64,000 nt of DNA. Source: Inia geoffrensis (lineage: Eukaryota; Chordata; Mammalia; Artiodactyla; Iniidae). Every line of letters begins with the position of its first letter. Within the stretch, counting starts at the first letter, position 1. A program made the position numbers and the translations under genes. The notes beneath the pieces are model-generated. The model worked only from the letters and a program-made list of their open reading frames with translations. It was not told the origin of the DNA and did not search any database. Shown here one piece after another: positions 23,880 through 36,480 of the stretch. The DNA lies in NCBI GenBank assembly GCA_036417435.1, contig CM070911.1, forward strand, positions 6,076,001 to 6,140,000, given 5' to 3'.

Positions 23880-24355
23880 ACAAATCTGGATATAACCCAA
23901 ACGTCCACTAACAAGGAAAAGATAAATAACTTGTGGTATAGCCATATAATGGAATACTACTTAGCAATAAAAAGGAATGGACTTATTTATATATGCAACG
24001 TGGATAAATCTCATAGTAAACTGAGTGAAAGAATATAGCAAATGAAGAATACACAGTTGTATTTTTTTTCATTTATATAAAACTAGAAAATGTAAACCAA
24101 CCTATAGTGACAGAAAAAGGATAAAGGTTCCCTGTGAAGTCAGGGATGTGAGGAAGAGAAATGACAGGGAGAGACTTCAAAGGAATGGGAGGGGCCTTTA
24201 GGAAGTAATATGTCTGCTCTCCTGACGGCGGTGACAATTTGGTGGGGATGCGTGTTGTGTGTGTCTATATATGTGTATATATATTTAAACTTCAGGAATT
24301 GTACAATTTAAATATGGCACGTTATTGTATGTCAATTATATCTCATAAAGCTGTT
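23880..24355 (+). mobile_element. Old L1 3' end
   Basis: Contains 'acccaaacgtccactaacaa', 'ggaatactacttagcaataa', 'gtggataaatctcatagta' and ends 'gtcaattatatctcataaag', the standard end of the L1 ORF2/3' UTR. 5'-truncated. Confidence 0.85.
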
Positions 24356-26019
24356 TTAGAATCACTGTAAATCTGAAGATGTCTTCAAAACACCCAATTA
24401 GTCAAGAATATTAACTGTGAGATTATACTGAGTCTAGTTTCAGAGAAGCAGTAAGATTTTCATGCCCTTCAAAAAAGTGAAATGGAATCTTACTCTAATA
24501 CTAGTTATAGTTACGTAATTTCTCTGGGACTAGCACTTTGCCACTCAGGCCCACTACTTGGCTAGTAGCCATTTATTAAAAGCCATCTAAAAGAAAATTC
24601 AGAGAACAAAATTAGCAAACAAGGAAAGAGCAGGGTGCTGCTTAGAAAATAAGGATAGCAATTTTGTCTTAATGAATTTCAGGAAGTCCCTTTTATGGAC
24701 TCATGCACACGTGCACAAAACAAAAAGCCCTCTGAAATGGGACTACTTCTTAATAAATTAAACTGGCTTTCAAACTGATTATTAAATATATTTAAAATGA
24801 AATGGAAAACTTGAAGAATGGCTTCACAGAATCATCTGCAGAAGTGGCCAAAATATCAGAGCTTAAACAGTTAAAAAGGTAGTTCACCTATTTCAGGAGT
24901 TTAACACAAAATACTAAGAAGAGAAGCTAGAAAGATTTAGCTAAAAACACACAGCTGACAAGTCACATGAAACAAATTAACTGAATTTTAATGCCAGCTC
25001 TGCTTAAGCTTGAATGTGAACAGTGTTCTCAATACGATGAACAATACTGCTGTTCACAAGCCAACAGTCTGCTGCCGGTTTCCAGATTGAAGCCTCTATT
25101 CTAACCTTTTGAGCTCAATACATTAAACTCTTCTACTGAAAGAGATATTTATGTAAATGATAATCTTTCGGCAGCAGGCCACCAAAATCATATGTGCCTT
25201 TATTTTTCAGATATTTTTCCAAAGGTTAGTATTTAAAGAATTTAAGCAACTTCACTTTTCAATTAAGAGTGAATTTAAATTTCCAGTATTATGAATCATG
25301 TGAATTAAAGTTGCCAGCAGTTAAATGGCCCACAGAAGGCATTATAAAACCTCAGGCATCAGTGATCTCCCAGTAAGTTTAAATGCAATCTCCTTCTCTG
25401 CTACCAATCTAGCAGTACTTGTTAATGCCAACATCAATGTAAGTTAAAAGCATTTTGATTATAAATGACAGTGGTTTAGAGAAAGTCCATATTAATTCCT
25501 TGGCAGAAATTACATAAGCCATTCATATCACTTCCATTCAAAATAAGGTTTTAAATTACATAGAAAAAATTCCATTTTAAATCAAAATATAAATAGGTTC
25601 TAAGAGCATAATTTATGAAGAAGGCATATTTACCTTACTTTGTCTAAAAGTAGCTGCCTAATAATGTCATTATTTAATCGTAAGAGATTAAAAATTAAGA
25701 TAAATTTTCTTTAAAAATTTTAAAAGGGAAAACTTTTAACTGCCTCAGAATTGAATTACTTTGAAACAATTTAACTTCCAGTAGACTCTCAAATACTTTC
25801 TATCAGTGAGTGTCCATTTGATAAATACTCTCTGTGCACAGAACACTTGGAGATTCTGGAAGATAGATGGAACACACAGAAAACAGCCACTCAGCATTAT
25901 AGCCAAACGGGTCAGAAACAAAAGATAAAATGAAATCCATTGTTAAGTCCATTACTATCTGCAGACAAAAACCCTAGACAACTTTGGAGCTAACCACACT
26001 CTCCCCTTCCGTCTTAACC

Positions 26020-26335
26020 AGGTTAATTCCTGCTCATCCTTTGTCTCTCAGCTCAGCTCCCTCTCTTCAGGGAAGTCTTCCGTGAAACCACACTGCACTC
26101 CTTTATTACAAACCCTCATAATAGCACATATGCTTTCTTACATACACATATCACAATTAGAATGTTACATTATTCAGTAGTGGAATTATTTTATTAATGT
26201 CTATCTCCCCCCACTAGACGGTAAATTCCATTAAAGCTAAGAACAAGTTTGGTTTTGTTCACCACTGTATCTCCAGTGCTTAGCGCAGAATGCTGTCATA
26301 TGACTTTTGCGTAATAAATATTTGTAGAGTGAACA
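26020..26335 (+). mobile_element. L2 3' end
   Basis: Reads 'cagggaagtcttccgtgaaa', 'tctatctccccccactagac', 'tggttttgttcaccactgta', 'tctccagtgcttagcgcag' and 'cgtaataaatatttgtagag', matching the L2 3' terminus. Confidence 0.82.
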
Positions 26336-26717
26336 AACTACACAAAACAGTATTGTTCCCAAAGAACTCTGTTCTTTTAAAATAATTTTCACTTTAATTA
26401 CCCTTTCTGATACTGAAAAAAAAAAACCTTGTGCTTGGGAAAGAGTACATTGATCCATTTCAGTTAATTTTTGTACATGGTGTGAAAATAAGGGTCCAAC
26501 TTCATTCTTTTGCGTGTGGAAATCTACTTGTTCCAGCACCATTTCTTGTAGAGACTATTCTTTCCCCCACTGAATGGATTTGGCACCCTTATGAAAGCTT
26601 AACTGGCCATAGATGTATGGGTTTATTTCCTGACTCTGAACTCTATTCCACTGGTTTATATGTCTGTCCTTATATCAGTGCCACAGTGTTTTGACTACTA
26701 TAGCTTTGCAGTTTGTG

Positions 26718-27145
26718 TTTTTTTTTAACATCTTTATTGGAGTATAATTGCTATACAATGGTGTGTTAGTTTCTGCTTTATAACAAAGTGAATCAGCCAT
26801 ACACATACATATATCCCCATATCCCTTCCCTCTTGCATCTCCCTCCCACCCTCCCTATCCCACCCCTCTAGGTAGACACAGAGCACCAAGCTGATCTCCC
26901 TGTGCTATGCGGCTGCTTCCCCCTAGCTAGCTATTTTACATTTGGTAGTGTATATATGTCCATGCCACTCTCTCACTTCATCCCAGCTTACCCTTCCCCC
27001 TCCCCGTGTCCTCAAGTCCATTCTCTACCTCTGTGCCTTTATTCCTGTCCTGCCCCTAGGTTCTTCAGAACCATATTTTATTTTATTTATTTATTTTTAG
27101 ATTCCATATATATGTGTTAGCATATGGTATTTGTTTTTCTCTTTC
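26718..27145 (-). mobile_element. Younger L1 3' end nested in older L1
   Basis: Begins with a T run, then 'aacatctttattggagtata', 'acaatggtgtgttagtttct' and 'cctctaggtagacacagagc', a cetartiodactyl L1 3' UTR in antisense. It shares sequence with the sense copy at 60928-61660. Confidence 0.88.
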
Positions 27146-27775
27146 TGTAATAAGTTTTAAAATCGAGAAAGAGTTCTCCAACTTTATTCTTTTTCAACAT
27201 TGTTTTGGCTATTTGGGGTCTCTTGCAATTTCATATGAATTTGAGGATCAGGTTTCTGCTTCTGCAAAAAAAGGCTACTGGAATTTAGAAAGGGATTGCA
27301 CTGAATCTGTAGATCACTTTGGGTAATACTGACAATACTTAGTCTTCCTATCCATGAACATAGGATATCTTTCCATTTATTTAGAACTTCTTTAATTTAC
27401 CAATGTTTTGTAGTTTTCAGTGTACAATTCTTTACCTCATTGGTTAAATTTATTCCTGGATATTATATTCTTTTAGGCACTATAGTAAATAGAAGTGCTT
27501 TCTTAATTTCCTTTCAGATTGTTCACTGGAGGTGTACAGAAACTCAACTGATTTTTGTGTTGATCTGTACCCTGAAACACTGAATTTATCAGCTCTAGTA
27601 GCTTTCTTGTGAAATTCTTTGGGATTTTCTACATACAGCATCATGTAATTTGTGATTAAAGATAGTTTCACTTCCTCATTTCCAAATGGATCCACTTATT
27701 TCTGATTCTTGTCTAACTGTACTAGCTAGAACTGCCAGTATAATGTTGAAGAGCAGTGGTGAAAGCAGGTGACCT

Positions 27776-28097
27776 AGTCAACTCAGACCGCTATAACAGA
27801 ATACCATAGACTGGTGGCTTAAACAACATTTATTTCTCACAGGTCTTAGAGTCTGAAAGTCTGCGATCCGGGTACCAGCATGGTCAGGTTCTGATGAGAA
27901 CCCTCTCTCTGATTTGCAGTTAGCTCTCTGATTCTTTTTATAAGGACACCAACCCCATCATAAGGACTCAGCCCTCATGACCTCACCTAAACCTACTTAC
28001 CTCCCAAAGGTTCCACCTCTGAGTACCATCACATTGGGGGGTAGGTTTTCAACATATGGATTTTGCAGGGGACACATTCAGCCCATAGCAGCAGGAA
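27776..28097. mobile_element. Unclassified interspersed repeat nested in the older L1
   Basis: Text 'ccgctataacagaataccat', 'agactggtggcttaaacaac', 'atttatttctcacaggtctt' and 'cattcagcccatagcagcag' is a common mammalian repeat whose family I cannot name with confidence. It interrupts the L1 sequence, which resumes at about 28098. Confidence 0.6.
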
Positions 28098-28666
28098 TCC
28101 TTATCTTGTCCCTGTCTTTATGGGGGAAGCCTGCAATCTTTCACCATCGAGAATGTTAGCAGTGCGTTTTTCCATAAATGCCCTTTACCACGTTAAGTAA
28201 GTTCTCTTCTACTCCTAGTTTTCTAACAGTTTCTTAATCAGGAAAGGGTGTTGCATTTTGTCAGATGTCTTTTGTGTATCCATTGAGTAGTCTGCAATCC
28301 TTTTTATTTTTGTAAGGTGGGTGGTAACATCCATATTTTCTGATTTTAGTTAATATTGTCTTTTATTTCTTCTGTCAATCTAATGAAAGGTTTGTCAATT
28401 TTGTTGATCTTTGCAAAAAGCTTTGGTTTCATCAATTCTCACTACTGTTATTTTATTCTCTATTTCTACTCTAATCATTATTATTTCCTTCCTTTTGCTA
28501 GATATGAAATTTGTAAAATTTGCTCCTCTTTTTCTAGTTTCTCAAGGTTAAAGTTAGGCTATTAATACAAGATTTTTCTCCTTTTTAAATGTAAGTATTT
28601 ATAGCTATAAATTTTCCTGTGTGCTGCATCCAATAAGTTTTAATCACCCCTAAAAAGTACCTTGAA

Positions 28667-28776
28667 GGAATTCTCTGATGGTCCAGTGGTTAAGAGTCTG
28701 TGCTTTCACTGCTGAGGGCATGGGTTCAATCACTGGTCAGGGGAACTAAGATCCGCGTGGTGCAGCCAAAAAAAGA
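28667..28776 (+). mobile_element. tRNA-derived cetartiodactyl SINE (CHR-type, short)
   Basis: Head 'ggaattctctgatggtccag' through 'gaactaagatccgcgtggtg' to an A-rich tail. Target-site duplication aaaaagtaccttgaa at 28652-28666 and 28777-28791. Confidence 0.92.
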
Positions 28777-29669
28777 AAAAAGTACCTTGAAAATGATTCC
28801 ATGAGTCACCTTTCATATTGTGTTGGAGAGAACGGTTAGCATAGGGGGTCAGAATAGACACTTTCCTTGCTGTAGCTAAAGTAACAGAATTACTTTATTA
28901 CTTCTGTTACTAAAATAATTACAAGCTAAAACTCTTCATACGCAGAAGGTTGTGCTGAGTGCAAAGCAACATTCAATGGAGCGAAGAACTTGTTGCAGAG
29001 AAAACCAAGAGGCATCTCCACGTGGTGGTCAGAGCTGATATTCAAGACAACAGTGCGCACAGTGTCAGGTTTGCTCACTCTTTAAAGTCACAAAAGTAAT
29101 GTTGCATTTTATAGGCATCCTATTCAGTAAGCACACTAGGAAACAACAAACAAAGCACTTGTACCTGTGGCATACTGGGTATGTAATCATGCCAAGCTTC
29201 AGGCTTGCTCGTTTGTTTCTGATGTCTGATATTTGATATGTGTGACCTGTATGCTCAAGGGTGATCTAATTAGGGTTGGTAACTACTGCAAACCATAAAA
29301 ATACTTGTCCAGGTTGCCACAGGGATCACTGGCGGAGCTAAACAATGTTACTCTTTTACTTACTAGAAGAGCTTACTCTACATTTTTAAAAAATGGTTTC
29401 CCATTGAGGGTGTTCATTTCCAAGGAGATCTATTTGGCAAAAACATGAGGGTCCAAGATTACTTTTTTTACACTAATGGGGAAACATGTAGGCCTGTAAT
29501 TTAATGGATAAAAGAGTGTTCAATATGCCAACTCAGTAGACTACCATTAGACACACAATTTGCATATCTGCAGCTGGGCTTCAGCTGAGCTTCACCTGCG
29601 TAGCACAAGGTGTAACTTTGGTGGTAGAAGTAACAGGAGGAAAATTTTATGACCACAAAAATCTCATTC

Positions 29670-29674
<5 letters not shown>

Positions 29675-29700
<26 letters not shown>
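29675..29700 (+). repeat. Poly-A tract
   Basis: Run of about 26 A. The upstream 200 bp does not match a recognised SINE or LINE, so its origin is not clear. Confidence 0.9.
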
Positions 29701-30074
29701 GGCGCTGAATCATTGACACAAAGGCATTTACACTCGAAGAGAAATGAGGCTGCTCAGCTGCCTAGCAACCAAATGTAGTATAATCAAAGCCTGAGAGGGA
29801 CAAACCCCCTCTGAGGCTGTTATGTAAACTTACTGCGTATGTACATGGTAGATGCTTCCCATTAAATTCAGTTTTAATACAGGCAGTGATTTCTAGGAAT
29901 ACAATGCCTGCATGAAATGCAACTTGGCTGTATTCTGAAACAAAAATCAGTGTTTACTGCAATGACTTTCCTTAGGTCCAGACTTGGTGATCTCACGTTC
30001 CTTAGAATAAGGCTGTAATGTTTGACAATTAAAATTAAAAGGCATGAGACTTTTTTAAGGCATAAAAATGTATT

Positions 30075-30175
30075 TAAAGGGTGGGTCACTTGTTAACTGT
30101 GTGTGATCTGGGACAAGTCATTTAACTCTCTAGACTCCAGCTTCCTTATTTCAAAGGGGCTGAGGTAGATTTCTA
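30075..30175 (+). mobile_element. MIR fragment
   Basis: Sense MIR: 'gtgtgtgatctgggacaagt', 'catttaactctctagactcc', then 'cttatttcaaagggg'. Diverged. Confidence 0.6.
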
Positions 30176-30589
30176 AAACCCTATCTATGGCCCTCCAGAT
30201 GCTTCCCACACCCCTGCCATGTGAGGAGATGCTCTTTCTCTCAAAGTGATGAAGGAAAGCTCTGGCCTACACACAGATGTCCCTTCCATGTCCGAGTTCC
30301 CTTGATTCGCGGTGTAAACACGAGACACGTAAGCATAATTTTACTGGCTGCGAGGCTGTACTTTTGGTAACTGCAGGGATGAGAAAGGATCAACAGGGAA
30401 GGTAAGACACGAAAGCCCAGAGAAGTAACGAAGAAAGTATCTGCTGAGGCTCAACCATAATATTGGTCCGGCGCGGCTTTCGTTTATGTGTATTATGTAA
30501 GATGCTCTGAGTGAGGTAGCCTTTCTTATGTAAAATCTAATAGAAAAGATATTTAAATGTTGTAAAGAACTGAAAGGAAAACTTTTTTA

Positions 30590-30820
30590 AAAAACCAGTA
30601 TTTGCTGAATACCTACTGCTTGCCATTCTTTGAGCCAGATGTTTTATCTAGTTTATCTAATTTCCCAACGCTCCATGAGGTGTTATTTCAGTTTTTAAAA
30701 TGAGGAACCTGAGGCTCAGAGAGGTTAAGCAACTGGCCTGATGTGGCCTGGCTGTAAGGGGCAGAGCTGGAGCCTGCGTCGGCCAGATTCACAACCCTGT
30801 ACCCTGCTCCCTGCGCTGGT
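30590..30820 (-). mobile_element. MIR
   Basis: Antisense MIR with good length: 'tatttgctgaatacctactg', 'gaggtgttatttcag', 'gaggaacctgaggctcagag', 'aggttaagcaactggcc' and 'cagagctggagcctgcg'. Confidence 0.8.
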
Positions 30821-32939
30821 TCAAACCGAGCGCCACAGACATGGCTCACGATTCTTAAATTAATGATTTACCTGTTTTTAACTACTTAAAATATAATAAA
30901 ATAGAATGCTGTTACACATTAAATTATAACACACTGAAGAAGACCAACATATAAGCCTGTGTTAGCAAGTTATCCTGGTTTTTTGTTTCAATTTTTTGCA
31001 GACTTGGAAATAAAGTTTTTCCTCCATCTTCATGTATATATTCAAATTCCTTCATTGTTTTAAAATCCAGACCAGCATTTTTCCGTTAACAAAATTATGC
31101 AAGCAAGTACACTACTCCACCCTACGTGCCTGAGCACAGAGTGCCAAAGCTAGTTAGAAAATCTCAGTAATAATTCATGACATGATCCAGGTGACAGGAC
31201 CCAGTCAGAGAAGCAGCACCCAACACTTTGACTATTAAAAAAAAAAAAAATGTGAGCAACTGTAAAATTATATTAGTGATTCACCTAAGAAACAAAATCC
31301 CCAATTAAACTTTCAAGTTTCTGAATCAGATGAATTGAAAATATCCCACCACTGCAAAGCAAGTTTAAAAGTTGGTTAACATTTGCATCTACTCATGATT
31401 TAGAATTTTCTTGATATTACATTACCAAAACTAAGTATAGAAACAAATGGATGTTTGATCCAACATAGGACTGCAACAATCATCCACACATTTTAATTTT
31501 AATATTCTTCAGAACAGCTCATTTTCCTAACTGAATTTATCAGGAAATGTTATAATTTGAATCAATTAATTTATATTCATTCTGATTTATTTATTGGGTT
31601 TCTACATAAGATTGAATTTGCAACAAGGTTTCCAACAGGGGGGAAAAAGCCTGAAAAACCATGTACTATAGCATGATGCCTACCCCAGTATTCCCATGCA
31701 GGTGATCAGATGATAGCAATTCAGATGACAAAACAGTAATTTCAAGCTAAGGTAACAGAGAAAACTTCAGTAAAGAGGTTGAGGCAAAACATTTCACAAC
31801 AGACAATATGAAAATAGTTCTCTCTCATTAAAAAAGCAAAGCCCTAGTTTTATATCAAGAGTTTATATGATGATAAGACATTTTAAAATATTCTGACCAA
31901 AGTAAATAAGATCCAATTTTCATAGCTGTTTGAGGGACACTAATAACGTCGTGAGGTGCTGGCAAGCAATAAGAGATGTTCATGCTATTGCTGCCTTTAA
32001 GAAATCGTAAGAAGTGTTACACTAATCATATACAGGGCACAAATGTTTTGCAGTGAAATCCTGAAAAACAATCAGGGAATGGAGGCTCTGAACTCAGAGT
32101 CTGCCTATAAATATGCCCAAGATTAAAGCAAAACTTTTATTACACGAGTTATCTTAAAGGTTTAACGTTTAATCAGCATGGAACCCAAGATCTACAATGT
32201 TTAGGACTTAGTATTTTAATATATAAACATAAATTTGTAAGCAGATCAATTAAAAAAACTCCTTGTTCTTCATTCCCTTTGCCCAATAGTAACTTTAAAA
32301 GAATTTTAGGAGCAAAAAGTACTACACTAAACTTAATAAAAACTATACCATACGATCAGATAACCATTCGTTTATGATCATGATTCTGAGTGCTTACAAA
32401 AGTCCTGTGAAGCCATTCTTTAAATAACAGGAATGAAAGTTGAACCTTAGACAGTTTAAAATGTTCATTAAACTCACTGTTTTTCGTGTTTTTCTGCCAT
32501 GGAAAAGGGAAAGCAAAACGTATTCACTCTTATTTCTTGGCCGACCGTGCTAACAATGTTTCTGGTGAAATACTCCCCCCTCGTGGACTTTTTGGACATT
32601 GCAAACAGAGGTCACGTGCTTCGTGGTTTTACATAAGCATCTCACCATTGCCTTAGCACTTCAATTAGCTGGCATTTTTATTATACATTACTTTTGCTTA
32701 TTCTCAAATTCTGAAGAGTCTTCAAAGTATTTTGATTTGAAATTCTGAAATCACAAACCTCTGTTGAAAAAAAATAATTTCAGGGAAAATACTGATCTCT
32801 ACCTGATCTCTAATGGTATATTTAATTTTTTGGACAAATTTGAATCTTTCAATAATCATATTTGTTTTTAATGTAAATATGCATAATATTCTTACTGTAT
32901 TATAAAATAAACTATAAACCTGCATAGGTAATGATTTTT

Positions 32940-32989
32940 TTTTTTTTTTTTACTTTTTTTTTTTTTTTTTGTATGCCACCAGGGAAGCC
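32940..32989 (-). mobile_element. Head-only SINE remnant joined to poly-A
   Basis: Two T runs followed by gtatgccaccagggaagccc. On the minus strand this is the first 20 nt of a CHR SINE joined directly to a long A tail, with the whole body missing. Confidence 0.75.
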
Positions 32990-33140
32990 CTAATATTTTT
33001 TATTTTACATATTAAAACATATTTTAGAAAAACTGATTTTTTAATACTGTTTTCAAATAGTCTTCTTAGTTAATATATTTTAGTTTTTCATGTTAAAGTT
33101 AGAAACACACAGCTTTGAAACATTTAAAATTCCTTCTTTG

Positions 33141-33480
33141 GGCTTCCCTAGTGGCTCAGTGGTTAAGAATCTGCCTGCCAATGCAGGGGACACAGGTTCG
33201 AGCCCTGGTCTGGGAACATCCCATATGACATGGAGCAACTAAACCCGTGCGCTGCAACTACTGAGCCTGCACTCTAGAGCCCGCGAGCCACAACTACTGA
33301 GCCCGTGTGCCACAACTACTGAAGCCTGTGCTCCTAGAGCCCGTGCTCCGCAACAAGAGAAGCCACCACAATGAGAAGCCCGCGCACCGCAACAAAGAGT
33401 ACTCCCCACTCACAGCAACTAAAGAAAGCCCACGCGCAGCGATAAAGACCCAACGCAGCCAAAAATAAATAAATTTTTAA
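33141..33480 (+). mobile_element. CHR SINE, long form
   Basis: Head ggcttccctagtggctcagt, several repeats of 'ccacaactactgagcc' in the middle, tail 'aaaaataaataaatttttaa'. Target-site duplication aaaattccttcttt at 33126-33139 and again from 33481. Confidence 0.95.
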
Positions 33481-33959
33481 AAAATTCCTTCTTTGTTCTA
33501 TATTAGCATAAAATACTGAAAATGGCATTATGAGTTTAAATGAGAAAATATTTAAAAAATCAACTTTACCCTATTGAAAACAAAAGAAAAGCTATTGAAA
33601 ATGCTATCAAGAAAAAAATTACAGCCACTTAGCGTACATAAAAATGGTATAAAGGCTTAAACACACAGATGTACCAGCTGTTTAAGTGCTAAATATCACA
33701 ACTGATTTTTTTTTTCAGTTTTCCGTACAAAACCTACTGCAGTTGGTAGACACAATCAGAACTGAATGAAGCACTGATTTGGGGTTTTACATAAGTTGGT
33801 AAGAAGTTTGCATTTTTTTTAATGGAAAAGATAAATTCCATCCTCTAAAAAAATGTGTATTTGCTACAACATTCCCATTGATACACAATAAATGATTCTA
33901 AATATTCACTTGAAAATGAATAAATTATATCTGGAAATAAAATTAGTTTAGTTCTGCAT

Positions 33960-34235
33960 TTCTAATATCTCAGACCCACTGCCTAGCTCTGTAGTCACAG
34001 ACAGCCTCCTGGCTTCCAGAATTGGGGCTGGGGAAGCTCCAGCAGCTATGGCCGTGTGACTTAAGGTAATGCCCGCTCTCTCTGCCTCGCAGAGTTACGA
34101 GTATTAAATGAAATAATCTAGGCAAATCCAATGTGCGGCATACATTGAGGGCTCAAGTAATACTAGTTACTGCGTTTATTAGCATGTGCCGGCACGTAAT
34201 AAACTCTATAAACATTCGGTTAATGAATGAACACA
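33960..34235 (+). mobile_element. MIR
   Basis: Sense MIR: 'gccgtgtgacttaaggtaat', 'tattaaatgaaataatctag', 'gtgccggcacgtaataaact', 'cattcggttaatgaatga'. Confidence 0.7.
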
Positions 34236-34719
34236 ATCAAAATGTTTAGCATAACAAAAACGGAGTCCAGCTAAGTCAAAGGGCCTTTTTAAACAATACT
34301 GACAACAGCCTGTAAATAGAAACAAAAGTGGGAGGAACCTGTCTCAAAGTGTGCCCATAGGAAGCAACTCCAAATCGGGCCATTCATAAAACCATTACGA
34401 ATGTAAGAAACCTTCCAAATGCAGCTGAACTCACCGTTACAGGGAAATGCCTATGAAAACATTGCTTTGATTTTACTATCACCTGACAAAAGGCAGAATC
34501 TACGAGGTGTCAGCTGAAATATGTAGTTACCATTCAACCTTTGTGTTCTGAGAAGGTTCTATGTGCCTTGCCCAGGGATCTACTGGTATTAATGACACAG
34601 GAAAATGTTTACCCACGTTTAGAACCAAAGAAGGACACGTCTGTATGGACAGTTACTTTTTTCAAGATAAAATGTGGCTTCTCATTTACCACCTTTCCCA
34701 AATCCATGCTTTCCTCAAT

Positions 34720-35160
34720 GCAAATGTCATCATCATATTTCTTTATTCTTTCAGAAATACCCATTACTGCCTACTCTATGCCAAGAATGTCTAGAAACAA
34801 GGAATTCAGAAAGGTTGAAGGAAGTTACATTTCGTGGAGTTACGAGTCTAGTTCAGGAAACAAATACTAAAGAAACAGCAATGCAAATATTTATAAAAGG
34901 TAACTATGGGAAGTATCATGAAGTAACATACCAGTGTATAATGAACACATCTAATAAAATCTTGGAGGCTGGGATATGCCTGGATACAAAAGGCTTCCCG
35001 AGGTAGTGACATTTAAGGTGAGACCAGAATAAGGTGGAAGAGGGGAGGATGGGCCAGAGAGAAATACAGGTGGGAAGGTAAAAGACAAGAGGGAGAAGGC
35101 ATGAGGAGGGGCTGGAAATCCATATGCTAAGAGTGTTTGGAGCTCCAGATAAACCTGATT
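34720..35160 (+). repeat. Old interspersed repeat, family uncertain
   Basis: Sequence of the form 'tgcctactctatgccaagaa', 'gtgacatttaaggtgagacc' and 'gagaaggcatgaggagggg' resembles a widespread ancient mammalian repeat. I cannot assign it to a family; the short open frames within it are not genes. Confidence 0.45.
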
Positions 35161-35889
35161 CCTGTATTTAGAATTCTGACCAACTATTTCTCATTATCCT
35201 TAGAACCCAATTTGATATTGAAATGACCACCATTTCCATCTTACACTACTCATACATCAAATGCAATACTACTCTACAAGCAAGGTGCTCTGTACACCCA
35301 TCAGTTTTCAATGCAGCCGGAAGCACCTTTCACTCTCAAGCAGGGGTTTAGATGTGAGGGGTGGCGGGGTGGGACAGGACATGCAGTTGGCAATTCCAAA
35401 GGAAAGAGGCAGGTGAAAACACTGACCCAAAAATTAGGCTTATAAATCCATCGTTTTATCAGAAAATAAAGAATAAAGTGATCTTAAGAAACATGAAACT
35501 ATTACAGCAGAAGAGACAGGCAGGGAAGTCATATAAATTCTTGCAGATGTTTAGAGTAACTAATGAGTTTTCTATCAGGACACTGCAACAAGACTATAGA
35601 TGATGTTATTCATTTCTCAGCTCTCTCATATTCGTGGGGTGCCACCATGGACCATTCTCTACCGCTCATTTCATCTTTACTGTGCGACTGCCACCTACTT
35701 TCTCCACAACTTTCCATTTACCCTAATTTTTCTACCCAGTTTCACTGTTATCTTCTTCCCAGCACAGGATTCTGAAAATACACTCCCTTAGGTCAACAGA
35801 GTTCCCTAAGTTGGTTCCAAGTTACACTGATATGACCAAATAACAGGCACCTTAGAGCATTCTGGGTACGTGTACAGTTTTTTCAAGGC

Positions 35890-36480
35890 CCTGCAGTGGA
35901 TCTCCATTTTACTCAGAGTAAAAGCTGAAGTCCTTACAATGTTCCTCCTAAAAGCTGTCAGTGACCCGCACCCCCTGACCTCCCTGACCTCATCTCCCCC
36001 GCTTCCCCCTAAAGAATTCCCTCCAGCCACACCAGGTCCCTTGTTGTTGCTGTTTTCCAAACATCCCAGGCACTCTCCGGCCTTAGGCCCTTTGTCCAAA
36101 TTGTTCCCTCTGCCTAGAAACGCTTTCCCTAGATACCTACTTGGCTAATTCTCTCTCTCCTCCTTCAAGTCTCTGGTCAATATTTCTCCCCTCAAGGAGG
36201 CCTACCCTGAGCCTCTTGAGCAGTCTGGAGCCTGCACCACTCCTCCTCCCCCTAACTCTGCTTTTTATTTTTTCCATAGCACTTGTCACCTTTTAACATG
36301 CTGTAGAGGTGTGTGTTACAGAGGCTGTTTATCATTCATACCTCCCTGATAGAGTAATAAGCTCCTCAGCTTAGGGATCTGTGTCTGTATTGGTCATGGA
36401 CATATCCAGGCTCCTACAATGGTGCCTGGTTCATAATGGGTGCTCAATAACTATTTCCTGAATAAATGAATGAATTCTAA
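35890..36480 (+). mobile_element. L2 element, 3' half
   Basis: 'ttgttccctctgcctagaaa', 'caaggaggcctaccctgagc', 'ccatagcacttgtcacctt', 'gctcctcagcttagggatct', 'gtgctcaataactatttcct' and terminal 'gaataaatgaatgaa' follow the L2 3' consensus from end to end. The open frames here are L2 relics. Confidence 0.9.

Larger units (their letters stand above)
26437..28650 (-). mobile_element. Old L1 (ORF2/3' region) in antisense, with two later insertions
   Basis: Antisense ORF2 text in three blocks: about 26437-26716 ('ccagcaccatttcttgtaga', 'catagatgtatgggtttatt'), about 27146-27775 ('tttttcaacattgttttggc', 'gattgcactgaatctgtaga') and about 28098-28650 ('ctttcaccatcgagaatgtt', 'gggtgttgcattttgtcaga'). 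Two separate elements interrupt it. All reading frames are broken. Confidence 0.85.

Noticed and set aside
33141..33480. Repeated 'ccacaactactgagcc' units taken as a CRISPR-like or satellite array
   Set aside because: They are the internal repeats of the long-form CHR SINE and recur in the copies at 46894 and 48599.
35806..36148. Open frames of 92-97 codons at 35.8-36.1 kb
   Set aside because: They lie in an L2 relic whose consensus text is recognisable throughout.
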